Positions 8,550 to 16,238 of a DNA stretch of 64,000 nt are shown here, one piece after another. The notes beneath the pieces are model-generated. The model ran no database searches. It was not told the DNA's origin and saw only the letters and a program-made list of their open reading frames with translations. Position 1 is the stretch's first letter. Each line of letters begins with the position of its first letter. Position numbers and translations under genes: made by a program. Origin of the DNA: Heliorestis acidaminivorans (lineage in GTDB: Bacteria; Bacillota; Desulfitobacteriia; Heliobacteriales; Heliobacteriaceae); assembly GCF_008933955.1 (NCBI RefSeq), contig NZ_WBXO01000003.1, forward strand, positions 248,001-312,000, given 5' to 3'.

Positions 8550-8606
8550 GATTTTTAAGAAAAGAAACTTAAGTAGACTACCTTCTATGACAGCTCAACT
8601 CCTACT

Positions 8607-8720
8607 CGTTCTCAAACTACCTAATTCTTATCCACTTAGTACTCACAAATCGTTCTCAACTAGCTAACTGTCAAACTTCCTAATTCTCAAATTACCTAGT
8701 TCTCATCCACTTAGTTCTCC
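8607..8720. repeat. Degenerate direct repeats in the nikA-nikB spacer
   Basis: Two diverged copies of a block containing CGTTCTCAA, CTACCTAATTCT and TCCACTTAGT occur at about 8607-8650 and 8651-8720. The second copy overlaps the 3' end of nikA. The spacer has no gene. Confidence 0.5.
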
Positions 8721-10324
8721 CAGCGCCATGCTTCGATATTATCAGTAAGAGGCCAACCGTGACCGTGCGGTTGGATTTTTTGTTGGCCCATGTAGAGATT
8801 CTCTTTTACCAGATACAAATGATTGTGGTTAACAAGCCATGCCCAGGGCGCATCGCCTTTGGCACTGAATCCTGTGCTTCCATCCCATTGAGCTTTCTGC
8901 CAGTATTGATTGGCAGTCTCTTCATCCTTCGCTGTTAGAGCTTTATCTAAGTATTTATCGACAAGGTCATTAGCGTAATAGCCTGTATTGTACCAACTTA
9001 CTCCTCTATATTTGCTGTGATAGAGGTGATACATTTCTAGCGGATCATGGCTTCCCCAGCCAAATACAACAGCATTGCTATGCATCTGTTTTTTGATTTC
9101 ATCCCAGCTTTTTCCCTCTACATTAACTTTGATGCCAATCTGCTTTAGTTGGTCGGCAACAGCAATAGCCAGGGACTGACGAGTATTATCACTAGCAGAA
9201 TAGATTAAGGTAAATTCGGCTTTTAAAGAACCTTTCTCAACAATGCCGTCTCCATCTCTATCTTCCCATTGCCCATCAGCAAGAATTTTTTTTGCTTCTT
9301 CTAGATTGCCATCTTGAATGACTGTGTCGGGATTCCACCAGGGCATTTTGTCACTTACAGAATAGGCTGGTGAACCGTAACCGTTCAAAATGCCCTCTAC
9401 TAGAGCCTCGCGGTCGATAGCCACATTGATAGCTTTTCGAATAGCTAGGTCTGAAGTAACAGCATTGCCAATGGGATGGCCTTCTTCTGTTTTATTTCCT
9501 TCCATTGTATAAGGGAACATAATGCCGCGGTTATCGACACTTTCTAGTGCCAGCAGGCGCATACCAGGGACTTGCTGATTAGCAAAGGCCGGAACGATTG
9601 CTGCTACATCAACTTGTCCAGCCCTAGCGGCGGCAAAAGCAGTTTCTTCACTTAAGTATAAAAAGGTAAGCTTTTCAAAATAAGGCTTCGCGCCGTAGTA
9701 CTCAGGGTTTGCTTCCACAATAAGTTGCTGTCCTTTATCCCATTGCACAAACTTAAAAGGCCCAGAGCCGATAGGATTTTGCCCATAATCACTGCTGTAG
9801 GAATCTTTGGGGACGATACCTAAAGTTACAAGAAGATTGACAAAAGTAGATTGTGGTTTTTTTAGAGTGAACTGTACGGTGTAATCATCTAAAGCTTCTA
9901 CCCTGTCCATGACTGTTAGATCAACGACGGAACTGCTTTCTTGAGCAGTTTGATAGGTAAAAACAACATCATGGGCTGTTAGTGACGTACTGTCTGAGAA
10001 TTTTACATCATCGCGGATTGTGACAGTCCAGACAAGGCCATCATCGCTGACGGAGTATTCTGTGGCTAGATCTTTTACGATTTCCATATCATTGTTGCGT
10101 TTTAACAAAGTGCTTTGAAAAAGCGGAGAACCATATCTTCCCCAACCTGTTGTAGGATCAAATCCTTCATCAGGCTCACTGCCTATGGCTAGAATTAGTT
10201 CTTTTTTATTTTCGGTAGCCATGGTCGTGATTTTTTTTGAATTGTCGTTAGAACAGCCTGTTAAGAGCAAAGTAGTCAGAGCAATTGCCAGAATGGTTAT
10301 GTAGGATAAGCTTTTTTTTAACAC
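8711..10324 (-). CDS. nikA: Nickel/peptide-type ABC importer substrate-binding lipoprotein
   Basis: A 537-residue extracytoplasmic solute-binding protein family 5 member. It starts with a lipoprotein signal peptide ending LLLTGC, followed by family 5 motifs: L-V-W-T-V-T-I-R-D-D-V-K-F-S-D, P-I-G-S-G-P-F-K-F and A-I-R-K-A-I-N-V-A-I-D-R. The C-terminus is rich in histidine (VNHNHLYLV, QPHGHGWP), suiting metal-chelate binding. GTG 10324 was chosen because GGGAGG lies about 12 bases upstream; a TTG eleven codons earlier lacks a site. It is the first gene of the operon and is preceded by a promoter and a leader terminator. A peptide substrate cannot be excluded, but cooT at the operon end favours nickel. 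Confidence 0.82.
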   Translation of the reverse strand: MLKKSLSYITILAIALTTLLLTGCSNDNSKKITTMATENKKELILAIGSEPDEGFDPTTGWGRYGSPLFQSTLLKRNNDMEIVKDLATEYSVSDDGLVWTVTIRDDVKFSDSTSLTAHDVVFTYQTAQESSSVVDLTVMDRVEALDDYTVQFTLKKPQSTFVNLLVTLGIVPKDSYSSDYGQNPIGSGPFKFVQWDKGQQLIVEANPEYYGAKPYFEKLTFLYLSEETAFAAARAGQVDVAAIVPAFANQQVPGMRLLALESVDNRGIMFPYTMEGNKTEEGHPIGNAVTSDLAIRKAINVAIDREALVEGILNGYGSPAYSVSDKMPWWNPDTVIQDGNLEEAKKILADGQWEDRDGDGIVEKGSLKAEFTLIYSASDNTRQSLAIAVADQLKQIGIKVNVEGKSWDEIKKQMHSNAVVFGWGSHDPLEMYHLYHSKYRGVSWYNTGYYANDLVDKYLDKALTAKDEETANQYWQKAQWDGSTGFSAKGDAPWAWLVNHNHLYLVKENLYMGQQKIQPHGHGWPLTDNIEAWRWEN

Positions 10325-10358
10325 AGCTAATGGAATCCTCCCTGTTAAATTACTCAAT

Positions 10359-10407
10359 AAAAAAAACCATGAACAAAGCTATTTCATATAGCTTCCCTTC
10401 ATGGTTT
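10359..10407 (-). terminator. Leader terminator (possible attenuator) upstream of nikA
   Basis: Read on the minus strand, AAACCATGAA pairs with TTCATGGTTT, with an inner stem AAGCTAT/ATAGCTT, followed directly by eight T residues. It lies between the likely nikA promoter and the nikA ribosome binding site, where an intrinsic terminator would stop the operon unless it is antagonised. Confidence 0.75.
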
Positions 10408-10515
10408 GTTTTTATATAATATTCAATTATATATAATTGACCTGCTGATAATTGGTTTCTTACATCATTGTCTCTTACATTAAAGCAAAGCCTTCTTGGC
10501 TTTATTATATACATA

Positions 10516-10544
10516 AATATATCATCATCTAGAGTGCTCGTCAA
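10516..10544 (-). promoter_or_regulatory. Likely sigma-A promoter of the nik operon
   Basis: On the minus strand TTGACG and TATATT are separated by exactly 17 bases. The predicted transcript would begin near 10508 and carry a leader of about 185 bases with a small AAAGCC/GGCTTT hairpin and the terminator at 10359-10407. Confidence 0.6.
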
Positions 10545-10555
10545 TCGGGGACACG

Positions 10556-10577
10556 GAGGGACGGTTCTTCTGTGTTC
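10556..10577. repeat. Dispersed GGGACGGTTC repeat
   Basis: GAGGGACGGTTCTTCTGTGT matches the core of the palindrome at 4219 and the copies at 11942 and 38035. Confidence 0.7.
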
Positions 10578-10653
10578 TTTCCTGTTCTCTCTCTGTGTTC
10601 AATTTTCAACACTTTTTCAGCGGTTCACTGTTGTTCGTCTCCACTGGCACTTA

Positions 10654-10880
10654 CCTGACGAAGTCTTGCTTCGCCTTTTGCCGTAACGCTCACTACCATG
10701 GCTTTTGACCACAGCAGTAGCTTACGGTGGTTTGAAGCCGTCACCTATATGGCGGCTTTGAGGGGCCTTCCCTCATCTTCGGTTAAGCAAGCTCAGTGTT
10801 GCTTTGGTAGCACTGAGCTTCGTGACACACAAACGTCCCCTTGGCAGGCACCTTAAGCGTGGCGCACAAACGTCCCCTTG
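10654..10880. repeat. Composite dispersed repeat, long copy
   Basis: A 30-base block (10654-10683) and a 33-base block (10811-10843) match the contiguous pair at 57151-57213, here separated by 127 extra bases. The second block ends ACAAACGTCCCCTTG, and that end is repeated at about 10864-10880 within a small palindrome GCACAA..TTGTGC. With the leader and the 10556 repeat it fills the gene-free interval between nikA and 10901. Confidence 0.7.
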
Positions 10881-10900
10881 TGCATGAATGACAGGACTGC

Positions 10901-11176
10901 TCAGAGAAGGCCTAACTGCGTAAGCACATAATACCAAATCGCCAAACTAAATATAGAAAGTGGAATGCCTATTCCAATCATCATGGTAGCCAAATTACTT
11001 TTTATCTTATAGCTAGCAACTATAATTGCCGCTGTAATCATGGGCGCCATAGCCGCTTCTAGTATAGAAACAGTAATTTCAATGCCTGTTTTGCCTGCTA
11101 AAACGTACCATACTAGTAAAGTCAACAAGGGAGCTAATATCAATTTGTACAGCAACCCTAAAGAGAGAAAAGGCAA
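10901..11176 (-). pseudogene. Truncated AEC-family permease (C-terminal remnant)
   Basis: The 91 codons match the last third of auxin-efflux-carrier type permeases: LLYKLILAPLL, then the conserved V-S-I-L-E-A-A-M-A-P-M-I-T-A-A-I-I, and the final helix P-L-S-I-F-S-L-A-I-W-Y. Family members are about 300 residues with ten helices, so roughly two thirds are missing. The frame upstream reads through a few non-matching codons into a TGA and there is no ribosome binding site. The remnant abuts the composite repeat at 10654-10880. It is most likely non-functional. Confidence 0.75.
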
Positions 11177-11342
11177 GTAAATATGTTGTTTTGGCGATCA
11201 TAATTTCTTTACTCTTCCCCTATGATCAGCCTATTGCTAGAGACTCAATTATGACGTAATATAGATGAAAAATAAAGCTCCAAAAAGTGCTACCACTACT
11301 GGAGTCTTTGTGCGAACGTAGTAACATAGCAGGAGAAATAGC

Positions 11343-11915
11343 ATGAAAAAAGAAAAAGAAAAAGAAATAGAAACGGAACGGCAGACACTTCAAAAAGGAC
11401 AAGCTAAAACAAAAATAACATTATTAACGGTACTAGTAACGCTTATGGCTTTCTTACTTGTAGCTTGCGGTATTCATCAAGAACAAAATGATCACCAAGG
11501 CACTTTAGAATACGAAAAAATCTATCAACAAAAAACCTCCTATATAGGCGATGCAAGCAAAGTAGGCAACTTAACGAACTTGCTTCATTACAGTGAATAC
11601 AAAAAAGGCATTGCCTTGCAGACCGCCCAAGAGCCTTATGGCGTAACTGTAAACTACAACATGCCAGAAGAGTTTTTGCAACAGGGCACTGTTACGATGA
11701 CCGATAAAATGTTTCAAAATGGAGCTTTGATTTTTTGCCTGATTGATAATGTCGATGTAGCTACCTTTGTTTTTGATAATGGCCAAGAAACAGAGAGCTT
11801 CTCTTTTGCTAGAGAGGACTTTGACATTTTTTTTGAAAAAGACATCAGAACTTACGGATCTTCCTGGGAAGTTTTCAGCAACGATTTTGTTGCCTTACTA
11901 GAGCAAGAAGGATGA
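11343..11915 (+). CDS. DUF4825 domain lipoprotein
   Basis: A 190-residue protein with a long charged N-terminus (MKKEKEKEIETERQ), a hydrophobic segment ending LLVAC that forms a lipobox (cysteine about residue 42), and a domain beginning K-T-S-Y-I-G-D-A-S-K-V-G-N-L, which is the DUF4825 pattern. The product should be anchored on the outer face of the membrane. Its role is unknown. It has an AGGAG site before ATG and no clear operon partners; the permease gene at 11973 is convergent. The stop is followed by a GGGACGGTTC repeat. Confidence 0.75.
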   Translation: MKKEKEKEIETERQTLQKGQAKTKITLLTVLVTLMAFLLVACGIHQEQNDHQGTLEYEKIYQQKTSYIGDASKVGNLTNLLHYSEYKKGIALQTAQEPYGVTVNYNMPEEFLQQGTVTMTDKMFQNGALIFCLIDNVDVATFVFDNGQETESFSFAREDFDIFFEKDIRTYGSSWEVFSNDFVALLEQEG

Positions 11916-11941
11916 TGTGCACAGATGCACAGAGGATGCAC

Positions 11942-11963
11942 AGAGGGACGGTTCTTCTGTGTT
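11942..11963. repeat. Dispersed GGGACGGTTC repeat
   Basis: AGAGGGACGGTTCTTCTGTG lies between two convergent genes, preceded by a small GTGCACAGATGCACAG tandem. It is the same core as at 4219, 10556 and 38035. Confidence 0.7.
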
Positions 11964-11972
11964 GCTTCTGTG

Positions 11973-14009
11973 TTACCAAGCCGACAATAAAGGGACATTT
12001 TCTTGCTTCAGATAGCCGCTCAGTATCTCTCCATCGTTCTTATTATAAAAGATAATTCGATAGTTCTCATCCTGACTTACCGCATACAGAGGTCGCCCAA
12101 GCAGTTGTTGCAGACATGCCTCCAGCTCATCTGGTTTCGTAACCTCTACCCCTGGAAGTAGCTTCGGATCTACCCATTCTTTTTCTGCTTCCGTTTTGAC
12201 GATTCTAGCATAAGCGATATCTTCCGGTAGAATGCGGGCATCTTGCCAGTACCCTTTCTCTTGGAGCCACTGTTCTAGTTCTTTGTAATGTTTTTTCCAG
12301 TTCAGATGCATGATTTCATAAGATTGTTTGCCATCACTACGATAAGATTGATCGACTCCATACCGATAGGTCATCTCTGGAGAAGCTTCTTCAACGAGAC
12401 GCCAGAGTTCAATACGAGCCCATGGCATATTGTCATCTCTCATTTGCTCATAAGATTCATCTTCCGTTTCCTGGCGCAGGATTGTTATGATCTCTTGAAT
12501 ATGAGCCCGATCAGTAATCACTGCTTTTTTTGAGATACCCTGAGGTTCGAAGACAATCCTTTCAACATCATTAGCATCTACGTTGAAAATAGCAAATTGC
12601 ATATGTTTGTATTCAATCGATTCAAAAATAGGCTTTTTGTATTGGTCATAGGACGCTTCCGGAAGGGCATAGGACCGGTAGATAGTTTGTCCATTTTTTA
12701 GTTGATAGGCAAAGGTCAAGCTGTAATAAGATTGTGCATTCTCATTATATGTTTTATTTTGTATGATCGCTTCATGGAGCTGTAGGACTTTTTCAATGTT
12801 TTCTTTTTCCGTAATGGCAGTTGCTGCTTCTTCCATAGCATACTCTCTCCATCTAAGATAGGTGTAATATCCACCTTCTCCAATATAGAGTTGCTCTACC
12901 TGCTCCACAGGTGGAAGTTGCCGCTCATATCCGAAGACATCTGCTTCAAATCCAGCAAGTAGACCAGCCATGATCAATAGATAGATCAGATAATTTTTTA
13001 GACTTGCCAAAACCTTGAAGGATTTTTGCAGGATAATCTCTGCAAGGAGGTATCCGAACAAGGAGCCCACTATGTAACCGAAAATCGCCCAGAGAAAATC
13101 ATTTTGAATTTCCCAAAAATACAAACCGCTCAGAAGCATAGTGCAAAAAGTAACACCGTATTTGAAGATGGGCTTTAGAAAGTCAAAAGCGATGGCTTGA
13201 GTTGCTGCTTCTGACTTTCTTTTTTTGTACGCTACAATAGCGAGCCCAAATAGAAGTACTATGCTGAAAAGATAGGCCATAATTTCTGAGGACTGCAACA
13301 TTTTTTCATCAAAGCCTAACTGAAACAGACGGATGATTGGTGTAAAATACTCCAATTTATTGCCGTCTTCCATATAGTATTGCCCTTGAAATCCATAAAG
13401 CAAGCGCTCTACATTGGACAGAACCAATACAGTCAGGCCTACAGGTAGAAATAAAGTGATATAAGTAAGTATCCCCTGCGCGACAGAAGTGCCTGTAACC
13501 ATTCCCACAAAAAGAGCAAAAAGAAAAAGGGTCATACTAATTAGGATAGTGGTACCAGCCCACTGCGCAATATCGCTTAAAGCATAGTAGGCTTGGAGAT
13601 TAAAGGCGACCATCATGACCCATGAAAGCAGTCCAGTTAGGAGTACCGGCAGAAGTAACAGCAAGGTTCCAGCTACAACATGACTGCTGCAAAGAGTCAC
13701 TCTTGTTAAGGGTAAAGCGTGAACCATATCGACAGAACGCTTTTCTTGAAGATAGCGCAATAAAAAGATCGCCGTTAGAACGGGTATGGCAAGGATAAAG
13801 AATTCTTGCAGTTCTCCTTGAAAATAAAAAAGTGGCTTAAAAGGATTTGAGATATAACTTGTACGTTCTTCTAGCTTATTGACATTCATGATGATCTGCA
13901 AAGGAAGAACGAACAACAGTAAAAGTGTGTAGGAAATTCCGATCCAGTTATAACGTTTCAAATCGTTAAGTATGATACCTTTATTCGGCAATAAGCTCTT
14001 CGACAGCAT
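11973..14009 (-). CDS. ABC transporter permease of a YtrA-type operon (DUF6449-like)
   Basis: A 678-residue membrane protein. The first 340 residues hold about nine helices (for example LLLLFVLPLQIIMNV and FFILAIPVLTAIFLL) with R-S-V-D-M-V-H-A-L-P-L-T-R, a pattern of Firmicute ABC-2 type permeases that hug the cytoplasmic face. A large extracytoplasmic domain follows from about residue 370. The start at 14009 is supported by GGGAGG eight bases upstream and overlaps the ATPase gene by 29 bases. With the adjacent ATPase and GntR regulator it resembles Bacillus ytr-type operons that respond to cell-wall antibiotics. The substrate is unknown. Confidence 0.78.
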   Translation of the reverse strand: MLSKSLLPNKGIILNDLKRYNWIGISYTLLLLFVLPLQIIMNVNKLEERTSYISNPFKPLFYFQGELQEFFILAIPVLTAIFLLRYLQEKRSVDMVHALPLTRVTLCSSHVVAGTLLLLLPVLLTGLLSWVMMVAFNLQAYYALSDIAQWAGTTILISMTLFLFALFVGMVTGTSVAQGILTYITLFLPVGLTVLVLSNVERLLYGFQGQYYMEDGNKLEYFTPIIRLFQLGFDEKMLQSSEIMAYLFSIVLLFGLAIVAYKKRKSEAATQAIAFDFLKPIFKYGVTFCTMLLSGLYFWEIQNDFLWAIFGYIVGSLFGYLLAEIILQKSFKVLASLKNYLIYLLIMAGLLAGFEADVFGYERQLPPVEQVEQLYIGEGGYYTYLRWREYAMEEAATAITEKENIEKVLQLHEAIIQNKTYNENAQSYYSLTFAYQLKNGQTIYRSYALPEASYDQYKKPIFESIEYKHMQFAIFNVDANDVERIVFEPQGISKKAVITDRAHIQEIITILRQETEDESYEQMRDDNMPWARIELWRLVEEASPEMTYRYGVDQSYRSDGKQSYEIMHLNWKKHYKELEQWLQEKGYWQDARILPEDIAYARIVKTEAEKEWVDPKLLPGVEVTKPDELEACLQQLLGRPLYAVSQDENYRIIFYNKNDGEILSGYLKQENVPLLSAW

Positions 14010-14883
14010 AGCCCAAACCTCCCATCTCGTAAATAAAAATCTCATCTAAAGTCAACGGGAGCAGATCGAGGATTAAGGGTTGAAACTGTTGGAAGTGCTG
14101 TAAAACATCGTGCTGAGCGCCCCTTACAACGAAAAGACTAACGCTTCCCCGTTTTTCATGATAGAGAATCGATTTATGCTCCCTAATGGCTTCGGGGAGA
14201 TCTCCCTTGAAGGCAATTTGTACTTTGTGGATCTCTCTTTTCAGGTCATCGAGTTCTCTTTGCAGGAACAAATCTCCCTTATGTAGGATGCCGATATGGT
14301 CACATAGATCCTCTAGTTCTCTGAGGTTATGAGAGGAGATTAGTACCGTAAGCTCCCGATCAGCAACATCGTCAATAATTAGCTTTTTGACTTTTTTGCG
14401 CATTACAGGATCGAGGCCGTCTAGTGGTTCGTCTAGAATTAATATTTCTGGCATCGTTGAGAGGGCCAGCCAGAAAGCCACTTGCCTCTGCATACCCTTG
14501 GAGAGGCTGGTTACTTTTTTCGTTCTGTCGATTTGGAAGATAGAGGAAAAACCCTGATAGCGTTTCTCATTCCAAGTGGGATAAATCCTTCTGTAGTACT
14601 GGGCCATATCTTCAATGCTATGTTGTGCGAAAAAGTAGAGCGCATCGGGAATGAATTGAATCTTTTCTTTCACATTGACATTTTCAAATACCCCTGCTCC
14701 ATCTATGCGCACTTCACCCTGATCTTGTTGATAAATGCCAGCTAATATTTTTAACAAAGTGGTTTTGCCAGCTCCGTTAGAGCCTACAATGCCGTAGACA
14801 GAGCCTTTCTCAACCTTCAAGGATGCTTTTTTTAGCGCTTCTAGCGTTCCAAAAGACTTGCTAACACTAATTGCTTCAATCAT
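13981..14883 (-). CDS. ABC transporter ATPase of a YtrA-type operon
   Basis: A 300-residue ABC ATPase with Walker A VGSNGAGKTTLLK, signature LSKGMQRQVAFWLAL, Walker B ILILDEPLDGLDP and H-loop ISSHN. The variant signature LSKGM is common in YtrB-like antibiotic-response transporters. A C-terminal domain of about 90 residues follows. It overlaps the GntR gene by eight bases upstream and the permease by 29 bases downstream, which indicates one co-translated operon. It energises the permease encoded next to it. Confidence 0.87.
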   Translation of the reverse strand: MIEAISVSKSFGTLEALKKASLKVEKGSVYGIVGSNGAGKTTLLKILAGIYQQDQGEVRIDGAGVFENVNVKEKIQFIPDALYFFAQHSIEDMAQYYRRIYPTWNEKRYQGFSSIFQIDRTKKVTSLSKGMQRQVAFWLALSTMPEILILDEPLDGLDPVMRKKVKKLIIDDVADRELTVLISSHNLRELEDLCDHIGILHKGDLFLQRELDDLKREIHKVQIAFKGDLPEAIREHKSILYHEKRGSVSLFVVRGAQHDVLQHFQQFQPLILDLLPLTLDEIFIYEMGGLGYAVEELIAE

Positions 14884-15265
14884 TGCTATCTCCTTCCCTG
14901 AGATTTGTCGCTACCTCTATAACCCACTGGCAGATCTCTTCTTGGGTTAGACCTAGATAAATCGCCTCAACTGTAATCTTTTGAAGCTCTTTTTTTAACG
15001 CTTCTTGCTTTTCGCGATTGACCTGGTCTGTTAAAGGCGCGACAAAGCTCCCTTTTCCCTTCACTGAATAAATAAAGCCCTGTCGTTCTAGCTCTTTATA
15101 GGCTTTCTGAATGGTGTTGGGATTGACCGTTAATTGACTAGCTAATGTCCGAACTGAAGGCAGTTGTTCATCGGGAGCTAATACTTCCCGAATGATTAAT
15201 TCTTTGAAGTTATTTACCAACTGTTCAAAAATAGGTAAGCCACTGCGCAGATCTAGTTCAATCAT
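14876..15265 (-). CDS. GntR-family regulator, YtrA type
   Basis: A 129-residue repressor. It begins MIELDLRSGLPIFEQLVNNFKELI, followed by the winged-helix QLPSVRTLASQLTVNPNTIQKAYKELERQGFIYSVKGKGSFV, and has only a short helical C-terminus rather than a ligand-binding domain, as in YtrA proteins. The start at 15265 is preceded by GGTGGGGG; the longer frame has no site. It probably represses its own operon through the palindrome GTACTAGTAC just downstream of the promoter. Confidence 0.88.
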   Translation of the reverse strand: MIELDLRSGLPIFEQLVNNFKELIIREVLAPDEQLPSVRTLASQLTVNPNTIQKAYKELERQGFIYSVKGKGSFVAPLTDQVNREKQEALKKELQKITVEAIYLGLTQEEICQWVIEVATNLREGDSND

Positions 15266-15288
15266 ATTCCCCCACCTTCGCGTTAACC

Positions 15289-15298
15289 GTACTAGTAC
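15289..15298. promoter_or_regulatory. Probable GntR operator
   Basis: The perfect palindrome GTACTAGTAC lies between the predicted -10 box and the start codon of the regulator gene, which is the expected place for autorepression by a YtrA-type protein. Binding is inferred. Confidence 0.5.
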
Positions 15299-15313
15299 AT
15301 GTAATACAGTTAG

Positions 15314-15342
15314 AGTGTAACAGCTTTTGTAATACACTGCAA
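15314..15342 (-). promoter_or_regulatory. Likely sigma-A promoter of the GntR-ABC operon
   Basis: On the minus strand TTGCAG and TACACT are separated by 17 bases, about 50 bases before the regulator start codon. Confidence 0.6.
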
Positions 15343-15378
15343 TAGGAAGCGCTAACAGATTTTTTGTATTAAATAAAA

Positions 15379-15427
15379 AGTATCCCTCATCACTTCCTTA
15401 GAAGGATAAGGGATACTAAGTGCCTAT
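15379..15427 (-). terminator. Intrinsic terminator after the glutathione peroxidase gene
   Basis: AGTATCCCT and AGGGATACT pair across a 31-base loop that itself contains a weaker CCTTCTAAGG hairpin. On the minus strand the stem is followed by a T-rich tract (CTTTTTATTT). Confidence 0.65.
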
Positions 15428-15449
15428 CTAGGCTCAAGCGTCGAGAAGA

Positions 15450-15926
15450 TTACAACAAGGCCTGAATCTTTGCTTCAATTTGCTCAGGCGTTACAGTCGG
15501 AGCAAATCGTTCTACAATTTTACCATTCCGATCAATCAAGAATTTGGTAAAGTTCCACTTGATAGCTGTTGATCCTAGAAGGCCCGGCTTATTTTGTGTT
15601 AAGTACTGATACAAAGGATGAGCCTCGGGACCGTTTACATCGATTTTGGCATATAGTGGGAAAGTGACTCCGAAGTTCAGTTCACAGAAGCTCATAATTT
15701 CATCATTGCTTGCAGGCTCCTGGTTCATAAATTGGTTGCTTGGAAAGCCTAAAATCACAAAACCTTGATCTTTGTAAAGTTCATAAAGCCTTTGCAAGCC
15801 CTTATATTGAGGTGTAAAACCACAGTTACTAGCTGTATTCACAATAAGTATTACTTTTCCTTTATATTCAGCCAAAGACTCTTCTTCACCTGTAATTTTA
15901 TTAACCGTGAAATCATAGATAGACAT
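15450..15926 (-). CDS. Glutathione peroxidase family protein
   Basis: A 158-residue thiol peroxidase of the GPx family. It reduces hydroperoxides in the cytoplasm, in bacteria usually with thioredoxin rather than glutathione. The catalytic motif N-T-A-S-N-C-G-F-T places the peroxidatic cysteine at about residue 35, in place of selenocysteine. The G-F-P-S-N-Q-F motif supplies the catalytic glutamine, and W-N-F-T-K-F-L supplies the tryptophan and asparagine. The length is normal for the family. It is a single-gene unit ended by the hairpin at 15379. Confidence 0.93.
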   Translation of the reverse strand: MSIYDFTVNKITGEEESLAEYKGKVILIVNTASNCGFTPQYKGLQRLYELYKDQGFVILGFPSNQFMNQEPASNDEIMSFCELNFGVTFPLYAKIDVNGPEAHPLYQYLTQNKPGLLGSTAIKWNFTKFLIDRNGKIVERFAPTVTPEQIEAKIQALL

Positions 15927-16132
15927 ATTCTACACTTCCTTTCCCTACATAAAATAGTCTATCCCATTATATCATTTTGCATAAATTACCACAGCAAGTG
16001 AAAGTTCTTTTTTTGAAATATTTATGTGTTACTTCTTATTGTAAAGTTAAAAGGGATAACCAGCTATTCGTCGAAAAAGAATTATTATACAACTACTCCT
16101 CGTAATGGTAATTTAATTAAGGGAGGTAGTTT

Positions 16133-16221
16133 ATGTACAAAAAAACTCTACCACTATACTGCTGAATGCACTACTTTTACTGCTACTCTCGCCGGCAATT
16201 TTTTCTGCAACTTCAGAATAA
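16133..16221 (+). pseudogene. Possible frameshifted small secreted-protein remnant
   Basis: A strong GGGAGG site lies seven bases before ATG 16133, but that frame ends after ten codons. In the frame one base over, after a run of seven A residues (16139-16145), the DNA encodes a textbook signal peptide (TTILLNALLLLLLSPAIF, then SATSE) that ends in TAA. One extra A would join the two into a 29-residue peptide. It may be a decayed or slippage-controlled gene, or chance. The rest of 15927-16238 shows nothing recognisable. Confidence 0.3.
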
Positions 16222-16238
16222 ATAGAGGGGGATTCGTT

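Noticed and set aside
8607-8720. CRISPR-like direct repeats in the nikA-nikB spacer
   Set aside because: Units are diverged, irregular and lack spacers of constant length; no cas genes.
10468-10686. 72-codon open frame over the repeat region
   Set aside because: Its sequence is made of the dispersed repeats, it has no ribosome binding site and no recognisable domain.
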